From an archaeon (GTDB taxonomy: Archaea; Thermoproteota; Thermoprotei_A; Marsarchaeales; Marsarchaeaceae), in NCBI GenBank assembly GCA_021800035.1, contig JAJYZJ010000011.1, positions 1 to 43,165 on the forward strand: a DNA stretch of 43,165 nt, read 5' to 3'. Of the stretch, positions 1 to 8,719 are shown one piece after another; positions within the stretch are counted from its first letter, which is position 1, and every line of letters begins with the position of its first letter. The translations under genes and the position numbers were made by a program. The notes below the pieces were generated by a model. That model had not been told where the DNA came from. It made no database searches and saw nothing but the letters and a program-made list of their open reading frames with translations.

Positions 1-162
1 CTGATCAAAGGGCGAGGGCTGGGGCCTCCGCGACTGGATAAAGTGCTTGAAGCTCTTCAAAGTCAGGGCTACACGGCAGTTCGCTCTCACTTCGGTGCGA
101 ACGCGATTCGCACTACCGCAGACGAAGGAGAAGTAAGAAGAATCATCACCGGGCTCCGCTGA
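1..162 (+). CDS. trm1: tRNA (guanine-26 N2)-dimethyltransferase, C-terminal fragment
   Basis: The window opens inside a reading frame that runs 53 codons to a TGA at 160-162. The fragment has a PPRLDKVLEAL helix, then GYTAVRSHFGANAIRT. This matches the C-terminal end of archaeal Trm1, where a 'LD.LIE.L...GY.A.RTHF....I.T' stretch precedes the stop. Trm1 uses S-adenosylmethionine to dimethylate G26 of tRNA. The catalytic SAM-binding half lies outside the window. The gene is convergent with the Nudix gene. Only 53 residues are visible, so the identification rests on one conserved stretch. Confidence 0.6.
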   Translation: MIKGRGLGPPRLDKVLEALQSQGYTAVRSHFGANAIRTTADEGEVRRIITGLR

Positions 163-196
163 GCGTCATTCGGGTCGAGCTAATTCCCATTTCTAC

Positions 197-206
197 AAAA
201 AAAAAA
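197..206 (-). terminator. T-run terminator candidate for the Nudix gene
   Basis: A run of ten A on the plus strand (ten T in the minus transcript), within a longer purine-rich stretch, lies about 130 nt beyond the stop of the minus-strand Nudix gene. Archaeal RNA polymerase commonly terminates at such T tracts without a hairpin. The rest of 163-335 shows no convincing gene. Confidence 0.4.
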
Positions 207-335
207 GAAAGAACACAGGAGCACCGGAATCTTCGGCGGGTGTGAATGCAGTAGGTGCACTGACGCAGCTGTCAGCGAAACATTCGAAGAGGGACGTGGT
301 TTGCACCAGCGGGATATCGCAGCGTGGCTTTCACG

Positions 336-812
336 CTACACATAGAGCGTGTAACCTTTGATGTTTTTGGTTCCTGCCGGGTTGTAGCTATCGCTCATCA
401 GGCCAACGTGGGTTCCTCTCGAAGTGCTTTCAATCAACCGCCTCGTAAGTTCGCTCAATTCGTAATCAGAAAGAGCTTGCTCTATGCCTACAAACTTCGC
501 GTCCAGCACCTCTGCTCCGTCTGGCCGAGGTTCCCCCCTAAGCCAGTGCATGAGGTAAACGACATAGATGTCAGAAGTTCCGTCTTCAAAAACGGCATGA
601 CGCAGGCCCACGAGTTTATCAATAGCAGCCTCTACGCCGGTTTCTTCTTCGAGTTCCCGGTGCAATGCCGAAGTCAAGGTTTCACCTCGCTCGACATGCC
701 CGCCGGGGAGCGTCCACTTCTTTAGTGAGGCGTCAAGAACCAAGAGAACCTGGTTTTCTCGTAGCACAATCCCGCCCACTCCGTTTGTGGTAAAAGGTGA
801 GTAGTCAGGCAA
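336..812 (-). CDS. Nudix hydrolase
   Basis: This 158-aa protein carries a complete Nudix box at about residues 38-60. The signature G-x5-E-x7-RE-U-x-EE-x-GU is met exactly by GHVERGE...RELEEETGV. The preceding PGG and the N-terminal 'GVGGIVLRENQVLLV' strand are typical of the fold. Such enzymes hydrolyse nucleoside diphosphates linked to another group, with Mg2+ held by the box glutamates. The substrate cannot be read from the sequence. The start is TTG at 812; a TATA-like ACTTATAC sits about 35 nt upstream. Size is normal for a single-domain Nudix protein. Confidence 0.88.
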   Translation of the reverse strand: MPDYSPFTTNGVGGIVLRENQVLLVLDASLKKWTLPGGHVERGETLTSALHRELEEETGVEAAIDKLVGLRHAVFEDGTSDIYVVYLMHWLRGEPRPDGAEVLDAKFVGIEQALSDYELSELTRRLIESTSRGTHVGLMSDSYNPAGTKNIKGYTLYV

Positions 813-971
813 GCGTCAATCTTTTGGTCAATCTCCTGAACTGGTATAAGTTCTAGACCCCTCCTGCCTCGGCTAGGGTAGGCTACAGAGAAAACCAGAC
901 ATAGTCGCCCGCATCGCTACAGGTTCAAGTATCGCTTAATAGAGCTCTGCCCGAAGCACCATTATTCTGTT

Positions 972-2357
972 ATGGTAGACTTGGAGTTTTACGCGCGTCG
1001 GGCACTGCGTGAAGGTAAGAAAAACGCAATCGAGCTTGTCGCCGCGCAATATGCCGTCTCAAAGGGATTCAGCCGTAACAAGTCGAGACGTTATGCGCAG
1101 GCCGTGGTCGATGAAGTTATCGCGAGCAGGATTCGGCCCAAGAATCCGTATGCTTCTCTTGCTCTCGAAACCAAGCTGAGCGGTGTAAAAGCCGGGGAGT
1201 TCGGTTTGGGCTCGAGAGGAGAGGGTGACCGCTTCACACACGAGAAAATCGCTAAGATTTTTCACCGTTCCAATCTCTCATCGGCCGTAAAGGTCGTGCT
1301 TGAGCCGGCAAACCATGATGATGTGGGCGCAGTGAAATTAAACGGCTCCCTTATAGTGGGCGCAGTTGATGGCGCTCATTCCCGGCTGTCGGACTTCCCC
1401 TTTTTAATGGGTTTCCACGACGCGCGCGCTGCGCTAAGAGATGTAGTAGCGAAGGGGGCTGAGCCGCTGTTTCTGATGGACGACGTGCACCTCTCGGACG
1501 ACGGGGACATATCCAAACTGCTTGAATTTGTGGCGGGTGTCTCAGCAGTTTCTGAACTTACCAGGGTGCCGGTGGTTAGCGGGAGCACTCTCAGGGTTGG
1601 TGGTGATATGGTGCTCGGAGACAGGATAGTTGGTTCAGTGAGTGCTGTTGGCTACCTTAAGCGAACCCGAGTAGGAAAGTCAAGCGTGAGGGCGGGTGAC
1701 CTGATACTGCTCACCGAAGGTAGTGGAGGGGGAACCGTGAGCACAGCCGCAATCTATTCAGGCAGGCCTGACTTGGTCGCAGAAACTCTGAACGTCGACT
1801 TTGTGATTTCTATGAACGCTTTGCGAGCCACGGATCTCGCAAAACGAGTCCACTGGTTGACGGATGTAACGAACGGGGGCATCAGGGGTGACCTAGAGCT
1901 TGTCGCAAGACAGGCTAAGGTCAGAATAGTGGTGAGGGAAGAAGAAATAAGGGATGCTGTGAATCCGAAAGTGCTCAAGCTGCTGGACGAACTGAAAATG
2001 GACCCTCTGGGGCTATCGATAGACTCACTTATGCTATTTGTGCCGCCCGCTGATTCTCATAGTGTCGTGGATGTGCTTTCTAAGGCAGGCATAAGGTCAG
2101 TAGTAGCGGGATATGTTGAAAAAGGAAAAGGATGCTATCTTTCTCAGAATGGCAGACTTACTCCTCTCAGACCCAAGTTCAGAGAAACTGCTTATACCCC
2201 TCTTAAGAAGCTGGTGGGAGAAGAACCCCCTCCGCGTTTAAAGGAGCTTCAAGAGGCGATTGAATCGGCTTCTGAAATCATAGAAGAGAAGAGGAAAAGA
2301 ATTGTGGCCGAAATTTCGGGCCGCCGCGCGGTCCTCAGCCTGCTTCGCAAGCCCTGA
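972..2357 (+). CDS. AIR synthase-related (PurM/SelD/HypE fold) protein
   Basis: A 461-aa protein. Residues 1-60 form a charged helical extension. A PurM-like N-domain follows, with the nucleotide/metal segment DDVGAVK (about 117) and AVDGAHS (about 133), then LRDVVAKGAEPLF and SGSTLRVGG. A PurM C-domain shows the glycine-rich LTEGSGGGTVSTA and the conserved DVTNGG. The family includes AIR synthase, selenophosphate synthetase and HypE; archaeal members of this type have no proven reaction. The C-terminal 40 residues are Glu/Lys-rich and probably helical. The ATG at 972 is preceded by a TATA-like GCTTAATAG about 34 nt upstream. It stands alone, convergent with the RFAP synthase gene. ATP use is likely; the substrate is unknown. 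Confidence 0.75.
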   Translation: MVDLEFYARRALREGKKNAIELVAAQYAVSKGFSRNKSRRYAQAVVDEVIASRIRPKNPYASLALETKLSGVKAGEFGLGSRGEGDRFTHEKIAKIFHRSNLSSAVKVVLEPANHDDVGAVKLNGSLIVGAVDGAHSRLSDFPFLMGFHDARAALRDVVAKGAEPLFLMDDVHLSDDGDISKLLEFVAGVSAVSELTRVPVVSGSTLRVGGDMVLGDRIVGSVSAVGYLKRTRVGKSSVRAGDLILLTEGSGGGTVSTAAIYSGRPDLVAETLNVDFVISMNALRATDLAKRVHWLTDVTNGGIRGDLELVARQAKVRIVVREEEIRDAVNPKVLKLLDELKMDPLGLSIDSLMLFVPPADSHSVVDVLSKAGIRSVVAGYVEKGKGCYLSQNGRLTPLRPKFRETAYTPLKKLVGEEPPPRLKELQEAIESASEIIEEKRKRIVAEISGRRAVLSLLRKP

Positions 2358-2416
2358 TTGGTTGCAAAAGAGATTTTATCAGTACCGAGCTCGCGGGAAG
2401 ATCCATGTCCCCTATC

Positions 2417-2441
2417 CGCGGAAGGACGTTACTCTTCCGCG
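2417..2441. terminator. Bidirectional hairpin between convergent genes
   Basis: CGCGGAAG (2417-2424) is perfectly complementary to CTTCCGCG (2434-2441) across a 9-nt loop. The loop contains the stop codon of the minus-strand RFAP synthase gene. The stem begins 60 nt after the stop of the AIR-synthase-related gene, so one structure could serve both convergent transcripts. No T run follows, so termination is inferred. Confidence 0.45.
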
Positions 2442-3493
2442 ATTTGGTGACTGACCCGCGCTCCTCCTGAATATGCGCCTGCGACCCATGTTTCCTCTAT
2501 GTCATCGCCAAGTTTCGCTGCAAGCTGCCTTGCACCTTTCGAACTGTCGAGAACAAAATAGACCGAGGGACCCATGGAACTCATTCCAGCGCCGGCCGCG
2601 CCCAGCTTCAGGCCTCTTTCCATAAGTCTTCTGACTTTCGGACTCTGCTCCTCAATCTCATATCTCTTGAAACCTGTCTTCTGGATGGAGTTCAGAGCGC
2701 TACCGAAACTATCAATGTCCTTTTCCAGTGCAGCAGGTAGAAGTCGCATTAACACAATTCGCGCGGTGTCTGCTGCCATTCTGGGGGGTATGGGACATTT
2801 TTTCCTGAAGAACTCGAGTTCACGCCTGCCGCCGTAGCCCCGGAGTCCTTTTGGAAGGGCGACAACGAATTTCCAGTTTCTGGGAATACGTAGCCGAAGC
2901 AGCACAGCGGGGGGCGGCTGGCTCGAGTAGTCAGAAGAAGTAAATTTGGTCTTTCCTCGAGGGCCCATGTGGTGACCGGTATCTACTATAAGCGGCGGGC
3001 CGCGCTCGAATACAGCGGTTCCAATACCCGAGGTGCCTCCTCTTCTCATGATTCTCGCAATTTCTCGCGCTTGCAGCCGAAGCCCTTCGATTTCCGACAG
3101 GCCCCTCCCAGTGCATAAAGCGAGTTGAGTAGTAAGGCCGAGCCCCGCATGCTGAGGGTAATAGCGCACCGCCTTTGCACAGTAGCCAGAGACTCTCAGT
3201 CGGGAGTAGAATCTATTTACAAATGTTCTCACCATGCGGTCCGACTCGCTTGGTTTCCCGCGAGAGACTGCGACGCTCACGCTCGGTTCCGAAATCGCGA
3301 TGCCTACACTCCCGTCGACCCTGCCCAGCTCGCCGTTCATATCCAAGAGACAAACGTGGAGCCGCGCTCTAGAGGTGACGATAACTCTTCCGCTCTGGAG
3401 TCTCTCTTCTTTACCAGGGCCCGTAGTGCCGTCCCCAAGGTATTGTGACAATTTATCAGAGTTCCATGACTCTAGCGGTGACAAGCTGTCCAA
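2429..3493 (-). CDS. beta-ribofuranosylaminobenzene 5'-phosphate synthase
   Basis: A 354-aa GHMP-kinase-superfamily protein. It has the RARLHVCLLDMNGELGR...DGSVGIAI start typical of beta-RFAP synthase, a glycine-rich PQHAGLGLTTQLAL loop, and RGGTSGIGTAVFERGP. The enzyme condenses 4-hydroxybenzoate or p-aminobenzoate with phosphoribosyl pyrophosphate, releasing CO2, in tetrahydromethanopterin biosynthesis. This implies a methanopterin-type C1 carrier in the cell. It lies 15 nt downstream of the Cdc48 gene and is probably co-transcribed. The start used is TTG at 3493. The first 35 residues look unconserved, so a later start is possible. Confidence 0.82.
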   Translation of the reverse strand: MDSLSPLESWNSDKLSQYLGDGTTGPGKEERLQSGRVIVTSRARLHVCLLDMNGELGRVDGSVGIAISEPSVSVAVSRGKPSESDRMVRTFVNRFYSRLRVSGYCAKAVRYYPQHAGLGLTTQLALCTGRGLSEIEGLRLQAREIARIMRRGGTSGIGTAVFERGPPLIVDTGHHMGPRGKTKFTSSDYSSQPPPAVLLRLRIPRNWKFVVALPKGLRGYGGRRELEFFRKKCPIPPRMAADTARIVLMRLLPAALEKDIDSFGSALNSIQKTGFKRYEIEEQSPKVRRLMERGLKLGAAGAGMSSMGPSVYFVLDSSKGARQLAAKLGDDIEETWVAGAYSGGARVSHQIAEE

Positions 3494-3508
3494 GGGCAGA
3501 GTTCGAGC

Positions 3509-5668
3509 CTAGTGCACTCCAAGTCTTTGGCCCGAGCCCGCCGCCGAGCGCATCAGGTCGACCTGCTTGCCCAAACTGGGCTTGACGGTCTTTAGAGCTT
3601 CGAAGATGTGAGCCCTTGTCACCAACATCTCCTTGCCGTCTGTAGATATTACCGGTATATGTTCCCTGATCGCCAGTTGGACTGCTCTATCAACGAGACC
3701 CTTCAGGTCCGCTCCGCTGTATCCCTCGGTCAATTCAGCGAACTTTGCGAATTCGACCCCCTGCTCGACTGGGTGGCGGGAGAAATACATGGTTAGCATC
3801 TGCTCCCTCGTTTTGAGGTCCGGAAGCGGCACGTAAAGTATTTTGTCAAATCTGCCTGGTCTCAGAAGCGCCGGGTCTATCATATCGGGTCGGTTTGTAG
3901 CCGCCATTATCACTACATCGTTAAGCTTCACGAGGCCGTCCATCTCGGTTAGCAACTGGCTCACTATACGCTCAGTAACCTGGGCATCAGACGGAGTTCT
4001 GAGCGGCGCAAGAGCTTCGATTTCGTCGAAGAATACTATACAGGGCGAGGCCTGTTTTGCCCTCCTGAATATCTCACGAAGCGCCTTTTCGCTCTCGCCC
4101 ACCCATTTTGATAGAAGGTCCGAGCTCGATACAGTTATGAAATTGGCCTTGCTCTCGGAAGCCACTGCCCTCGCGAGCATTGTCTTACCCGTTCCGGGAG
4201 GGCCATAAAGCAGTATGCCTCGCGGTACGTCAGCATTGAACTTGGAGTAGACGCTTGGATAGCGCAGTGGCCACTCAACTGCTTCCATAAGCTCGCGCTT
4301 GATGTCGTCGAGGCCGGCTACCTCACTCCAGCTTGTGTTCGGCACTTCAATCCTGAACTCCCGAAGGGCCGAAGGCTCAATCTCTCCGAGCGCCTCCAAG
4401 AAATCTTCCCGGTGAACCGCCAATCCCGAGTTGGGTGTGTCCATTTCCTTCAGGAAATCGGTAGTCTGCCTGCGCATGGCATTAATCGTAGCTTCTCTTA
4501 CCAAGGCTGCGAGATCGGCTCCTACAAAGCCGCTCGTAGACTCTGCGATTTCTTTCAGATTAACGTCGTCACCCAGCGGCACCCTACGGGTGTGAACCTG
4601 CAGAATTTCCAGTCTTGAGGGAGCGTCCGGGGCTGGTATTTCGATTTCCCTGTCGAATCTGCCTGGCCGTCTCAGTGCAGGGTCTACTGCGTTCTGACGG
4701 TTGGTGGCTGCGAGCACGACAACTTTATCGCTCGGAGACAGGCCGTCCATCAGGGTAAGCAGTTGAGAAACAATCCTTCGCTCAACTTCGGTCGAAGTAT
4801 TGTCTCTGCTCGGAGCTAGAGAGTCAATCTCGTCTACAAAGATAATCGAAGGAGCGGTTTTCTCCGCCTCTTTGAAGATATCCCTGAGGCGTTTTTCGCT
4901 TTCTCCGTAGTATTTGCTTCCGATTTCTGGGCCGCTGATCAAGTAAAAGTTTGCGCGGATAGTATTTGCTACTGCTCTCGCAATCAGGGTTTTGCCAGTA
5001 CCAGGCGGCCCATAGAGAAGTATCCCCTTGGGTGGCCGGATTGAAAACGCTCGGAACATTTCCGGGGTGATTAAGGGAAGCTCGATGATCTCCCTGAGTT
5101 TTTCCACCTGTTTGCTCAGGCCGCCAACATCCTCAAAGGTTACGAGGGGAACGCCTTTCGGCTGTACCTTCGTTGGCTCCCGAATCACTTCTATCTGGGT
5201 ATTGGCAGTTACTAGGACTGCTTCTTCGGCGGGGACGTAGGCCTCCACTACCGCGTTTACACTCCGACCGTTAAGTCTGATGGAGAGCACATTACCTCTG
5301 CAGACGGGTCTTCCCTTCAGCGAATACATTACCTCGCGCGGGTCAGGTTGCTCCCTTATTTCGTCAGAGTGGCTGATTACCAGTTTCTGCGCAATGCCGA
5401 GCTGAATCTTCCTGACCACAACCTTGTCGTTGAGTGTCACGCCAGTATTAGTGAGCGTCTCGTCATCTGCCCTTATGATTCGTTTGCCGTTTTCTTTTCT
5501 TTCACAGGGCTGAACGGTGAGGGCGGCCCGCCTGTAGCCGATTAGCAGGATTGGGTCGCCTGCCTGGATTCCAAGCTCATTCATCACGGTTTCATCGAGC
5601 TGAGCGAGACCTCTTCCAGAGAGTCTCTTCTCAAGCGGCTCGATTCTGACAAAGGACTGGTTTGGCAC
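3509..5668 (-). CDS. Cdc48/VCP-type AAA+ ATPase
   Basis: A 719-aa protein with the canonical archaeal Cdc48 plan. The N-domain (1-180) carries the double-psi barrel ('ARLDE'-like, here GLAQLDETVMNELGI). It is followed by two AAA modules. D1 has GPPGTGKT near residue 218, Walker B IIFVDEID and the RRPGRFDREI region. D2 has GPPGTGKT near 488, Walker B IVFFDEIEAL and LLRPGRFDKI. It should form a hexameric unfoldase that feeds the proteasome or remodels complexes in the cytoplasm. Length is normal. The start is GTG at 5668, with a TATA-like ATTTATTG about 32 nt upstream. Divergent from the inositol-phosphate synthase gene. Confidence 0.95.
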   Translation of the reverse strand: MPNQSFVRIEPLEKRLSGRGLAQLDETVMNELGIQAGDPILLIGYRRAALTVQPCERKENGKRIIRADDETLTNTGVTLNDKVVVRKIQLGIAQKLVISHSDEIREQPDPREVMYSLKGRPVCRGNVLSIRLNGRSVNAVVEAYVPAEEAVLVTANTQIEVIREPTKVQPKGVPLVTFEDVGGLSKQVEKLREIIELPLITPEMFRAFSIRPPKGILLYGPPGTGKTLIARAVANTIRANFYLISGPEIGSKYYGESEKRLRDIFKEAEKTAPSIIFVDEIDSLAPSRDNTSTEVERRIVSQLLTLMDGLSPSDKVVVLAATNRQNAVDPALRRPGRFDREIEIPAPDAPSRLEILQVHTRRVPLGDDVNLKEIAESTSGFVGADLAALVREATINAMRRQTTDFLKEMDTPNSGLAVHREDFLEALGEIEPSALREFRIEVPNTSWSEVAGLDDIKRELMEAVEWPLRYPSVYSKFNADVPRGILLYGPPGTGKTMLARAVASESKANFITVSSSDLLSKWVGESEKALREIFRRAKQASPCIVFFDEIEALAPLRTPSDAQVTERIVSQLLTEMDGLVKLNDVVIMAATNRPDMIDPALLRPGRFDKILYVPLPDLKTREQMLTMYFSRHPVEQGVEFAKFAELTEGYSGADLKGLVDRAVQLAIREHIPVISTDGKEMLVTRAHIFEALKTVKPSLGKQVDLMRSAAGSGQRLGVH

Positions 5669-5713
5669 GCGTACCCGTAATATAATTGCAGTTCCTCAAT
5701 AAATCGTTTGTGA

Positions 5714-6883
5714 ATGGCTATTTTGATTACCCTTTTTCCCGTTGTAAAACGGCAAACCATTTCAGCAAGCTTATTTCAGAGCGTCCAGAGGCGCTGCAAG
5801 AGGCAATTGAGCGAAACCGAGAAGGTTACGGAGCCACCCGAGCACGAAATTAGAGTCGCCGTAGCGGGGGTGGGCTCAGCCGTTAGCGGAATGTTACAGG
5901 CAGCAGAACTCTATAAACGTGGCTCTGGAACTGGACTATTGCATCGCGTCCTTGGCCCGTTCTCCCCGAGCGACATCTCGCTTGTTGCTGCGTTTGACGT
6001 TGATGAGCGCAAAGTGGGGAGGCCTGTAAGAGAAGCGTTGCAGGCAGTGCCTGGGGCACTGCCCATATTCACGCCAATAAAGCAAAATTTGAAGGTTGAA
6101 CCCGGTCTTTCGAAGAACGAACCCGCTAGCGGCTCGCCCTCCACAAAGGCGGTCAGTTACGACTCCTTCGTAAGCACTCTTGAGAAAGCCCGACCAGATG
6201 TTCTTCTGAATGCCATAACAGGGGGACTTGACAGCGCTGGAGAAGCCTATGCACAGGCTGCCCTCGACTGCGGCTGCGCCTTTGTAAATGCCACACCGAC
6301 ACCGATAGCCACGAGTACAGAACTGGAAACCAATTTCCGCGATAGAAGACTTCCGCTTCTTGGAGACGATTTGCTTAGTCAGATTGGCGGAACGCTCTTT
6401 CACTCTATGGTGCTTTCAGTTCTTAGCTCACGCGGCGTAAAAATTACGCAAACATATCAGCTTGATGTGGGAGGCGGCCGCGAGAACGAAGTGACGGTGG
6501 AAGATGACGAACTTCGGCTCAGAAAACGCGCCATAAAGACGTTAACTGTGGCAAGCGTCATTCCGTATAAAATAAAGGCGGCCACTGGTACCACCGAGTA
6601 TGTAGACTTTATGGGCAACTCTCGAGATAGCCGCTTCGAAATCATGGGCGAATCTGTGCTGGGTGCACCCATAGAGGTAGAAGTTACCTTAAGGAGCGTC
6701 GACGGGGCGAACGCGGCGGGACCGCTTCTGGATGCGGTGAGGGTGGCAAAGCTTTGTCTGTCGAAGAGAATTGGTGGCGCAATCGAAGAGGTCAACCCCT
6801 ACCTCTTCAAATTGGTCAGGTCCTCCGTTGACCCAGTTTCAGCAGAGAGGATGTTCAATGACTTCATAAAAAGGGTCTCGTAA
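5714..6883 (+). CDS. ino1: myo-inositol-1-phosphate synthase
   Basis: A 389-aa NAD-dependent enzyme converting glucose 6-phosphate to inositol 1-phosphate, the precursor of archaeal inositol phospholipids. Visible marks are the Rossmann loop VAGVGSAVSGMLQ (about residues 49-61), ITGGLDSAGEAYAQAAL, the NATPTP segment, LLGDDLLSQIGGT, and the catalytic-region stretch ending in EYVDFMGNSRDSRF. Residues 1-45 do not resemble the family. A TTG at 5807 (LSETEKV...) would remove 31 of them, but a TATA-like TAATATAA centred near 5683 sits 31 nt before the ATG at 5714 and favours the long start. The start is therefore uncertain; the function is not. Confidence 0.9.
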   Translation: MAILITLFPVVKRQTISASLFQSVQRRCKRQLSETEKVTEPPEHEIRVAVAGVGSAVSGMLQAAELYKRGSGTGLLHRVLGPFSPSDISLVAAFDVDERKVGRPVREALQAVPGALPIFTPIKQNLKVEPGLSKNEPASGSPSTKAVSYDSFVSTLEKARPDVLLNAITGGLDSAGEAYAQAALDCGCAFVNATPTPIATSTELETNFRDRRLPLLGDDLLSQIGGTLFHSMVLSVLSSRGVKITQTYQLDVGGGRENEVTVEDDELRLRKRAIKTLTVASVIPYKIKAATGTTEYVDFMGNSRDSRFEIMGESVLGAPIEVEVTLRSVDGANAAGPLLDAVRVAKLCLSKRIGGAIEEVNPYLFKLVRSSVDPVSAERMFNDFIKRVS

Positions 6884-6921
6884 TCAAGCCAACTGGCGTT
6901 GCAAACCGAAGTAGAACGCAA

Positions 6922-7857
6922 TTGTTCGGGATAGTAATTCACGGAGGGGCTGGGGTATTAAGGGGTCATCACGACCTCAAAGCTTACAGAAAGGGTCTGG
7001 GTTCCGCTCTCTCCAAGGGATACGGCTCGCTCGCTGAGGGGGGAAGTGCTCTTGACGCAGTTATAGCAGCGGTGTTTGACATGGAGGAATCCGGGGCGTT
7101 CAATGCGGGTGTTGGTTGTTCGCTCACAGTTGACGGAAGGGCCGAAGTGGACGCGGGCATTATGAATGGAAATGACTTGTCCGCAGGAGCTGTGGCATCA
7201 CTTGACTCTGTCAGGCATCCTGTCCTTGCTGCGAAACGTGTAATGGAGGACACCGACCACGTGCTACTCGTAGGTCCGGGAGCCATGGCCTTTTTAGAAA
7301 CTTATGGGATCCGGAGCGACCCGGAACTGGTTTCTCCAGTTAAACTCGAGAAGTTGAGTGAACTCAGGCAAAAGTGGCTGGCTGGCGAGGGCAGGTTCGC
7401 AAAGAACCGGATTGTGTACGACCGCGGGGCACGCCATGGTACGGTTGGAGCCGTAGCAATTGACAGTAAAGGTATGATAAGCTCGGCAGTTTCTACGGGT
7501 GGTTACTGGCTCAAACTGAGCGGGAGAGTAGGCGACAGCCCCATCCCCGGTGCCGGTTTCTGGGCAGACAGTAGATTTGGTGGCGCTGTGGCAACTGGGA
7601 CGGGCGAATATGCAATACGAACTACTCTCTGCAGATACGCGGTTGACCTTCTGGCTCGGCAGGAGTGCGCTCAATCTGCGGCGGATTCTGCAATAGCCGA
7701 AATAACGCGGAGATTTGGTAACGGCACGATGGGGATCATAGTGCTTGATAAGAAAGGAGATGCCGGTTTCTCCTATAATACGGAGGGAATGGGTAGAGCG
7801 GCATTCTTTAGAGGTTGGGAAAAGCCGTTGGTGCAAGTCTTTCCAGAGGACAAGTAA
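6922..7857 (+). CDS. Isoaspartyl peptidase / L-asparaginase (Thr-type Ntn hydrolase)
   Basis: A 311-aa precursor. It begins with IVIHGGAGVLRG, then ALDAVIAAV and FNAGVGCSLTVDG. The cleavage and catalytic site HGTVGAVA lies at about residue 172; its Thr becomes the N-terminal nucleophile after autoprocessing. GDSPIPGAGFWAD and the ATGTGE loop complete the family pattern. The enzyme removes isoaspartyl residues from peptides or hydrolyses asparagine. The start is TTG at 6922, immediately before the first conserved strand, and no better start exists downstream. It follows ino1 by 38 nt on the same strand and may be co-transcribed. Confidence 0.92.
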   Translation: MFGIVIHGGAGVLRGHHDLKAYRKGLGSALSKGYGSLAEGGSALDAVIAAVFDMEESGAFNAGVGCSLTVDGRAEVDAGIMNGNDLSAGAVASLDSVRHPVLAAKRVMEDTDHVLLVGPGAMAFLETYGIRSDPELVSPVKLEKLSELRQKWLAGEGRFAKNRIVYDRGARHGTVGAVAIDSKGMISSAVSTGGYWLKLSGRVGDSPIPGAGFWADSRFGGAVATGTGEYAIRTTLCRYAVDLLARQECAQSAADSAIAEITRRFGNGTMGIIVLDKKGDAGFSYNTEGMGRAAFFRGWEKPLVQVFPEDK

Positions 7858-7941
7858 ACGCGCACATCGGCCGGCATCCTTGGCCATAGTGCACACGCCT
7901 GGGTGGTTTCGCGTAAACTACGCGCGGGAGTGGTGGGTTGC

Positions 7942-8625
7942 ATGACCATTAGGGTGCGCAATTTAACCGAACTGAATAATATCATAATCAGCTGCACTCG
8001 GTGCCCACGGTTAGTGGAATACAGGTCTTCAGTCGCGAGCCAGAAAGTCAAGCGATATATGAACGAGCACTATTGGGGGCGTCCACTTCCTGGTTTTGGT
8101 GATCCATCGGCTCGGGTGTTGATTGTTGGCTTGGCACCAGCGGCGCACGGCGGAAATCGAACTGGAAGAATGTTTACGGGCGATTCGTCCGGAGATTTTC
8201 TGTTTGCATCGCTTTTCAGATGCAGATTTTCGAATCAGTCCTCTTCTTTACGTGTTGACGACGGTTTGAGGCTCCGTGGGGTATATGTTACGGCCGCGCT
8301 GCGCTGTGCGCCCCCCGAAAACAAGCCCGCAAGGGAAGAACTTGAGCGGTGCTTTGAGTACCTAAGACTGGAACTGAGCCTCTTAAAACATGTTAAGGTG
8401 ATAGTCGCTCTTGGAGGAATAGCCTTTTCGACCTGCAAGCGGCTCGTTGGGATTAGAGAAGGAAAGTTTCGGCACGGTACTGAAGTTAAAGGCGGAGGCT
8501 ACCTTGTTGTTGCATCCTATCATCCGAGTCGAAGGAATACCCAGACCGGACTACTGAATGCCCAGATGCTTGACCGTATATTTCTGAGAGCAAAAGCGCT
8601 TGCAGGGCTTTCAGAGCTTTATTGA
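7942..8625 (+). CDS. udgB: Family 5 uracil-DNA glycosylase (UdgB)
   Basis: A 227-aa iron-sulfur glycosylase. It has the CTRCPRLV cysteine pair, motif 1 GLAPAAHGGNRTGRMFTGD, a RCAPPENKPAREELERC segment supplying two more cluster cysteines, and the terminal SYHPSRRNTQTG motif. Family 5 enzymes remove uracil and other deaminated purines or pyrimidines from DNA, which suits a warm or oxidising habitat. The ATG at 7942 was chosen because the conserved N-terminus starts directly after it; an open frame extends back to 7903 but looks non-conserved. The gene lies 84 nt after the asparaginase gene, same strand. Confidence 0.93.
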   Translation: MTIRVRNLTELNNIIISCTRCPRLVEYRSSVASQKVKRYMNEHYWGRPLPGFGDPSARVLIVGLAPAAHGGNRTGRMFTGDSSGDFLFASLFRCRFSNQSSSLRVDDGLRLRGVYVTAALRCAPPENKPAREELERCFEYLRLELSLLKHVKVIVALGGIAFSTCKRLVGIREGKFRHGTEVKGGGYLVVASYHPSRRNTQTGLLNAQMLDRIFLRAKALAGLSELY

Positions 8626-8681
8626 GCTCGTAATAGTCTGTCGGCTCCAGCTATATCGAATCACCTTTAACTCATGGCACA

Positions 8682-8689
8682 CTTAAATT
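8682..8689 (+). promoter_or_regulatory. TATA-like box of the TauE/SafE gene
   Basis: CTTAAATT centred 34 nt before the ATG at 8720. No strong ribosome-binding site lies between. Confidence 0.35.
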
Positions 8690-8719
8690 CGTCCACATAC
8701 TGTGCAAAACTAGTCCGGA

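Noticed and set aside
3843-4208. Long antisense frames across cdc48, pgk, ileS and gatA
   Set aside because: These are mirror frames of strongly conserved coding sequence with Ser/Pro/Arg-rich translations and no motifs.
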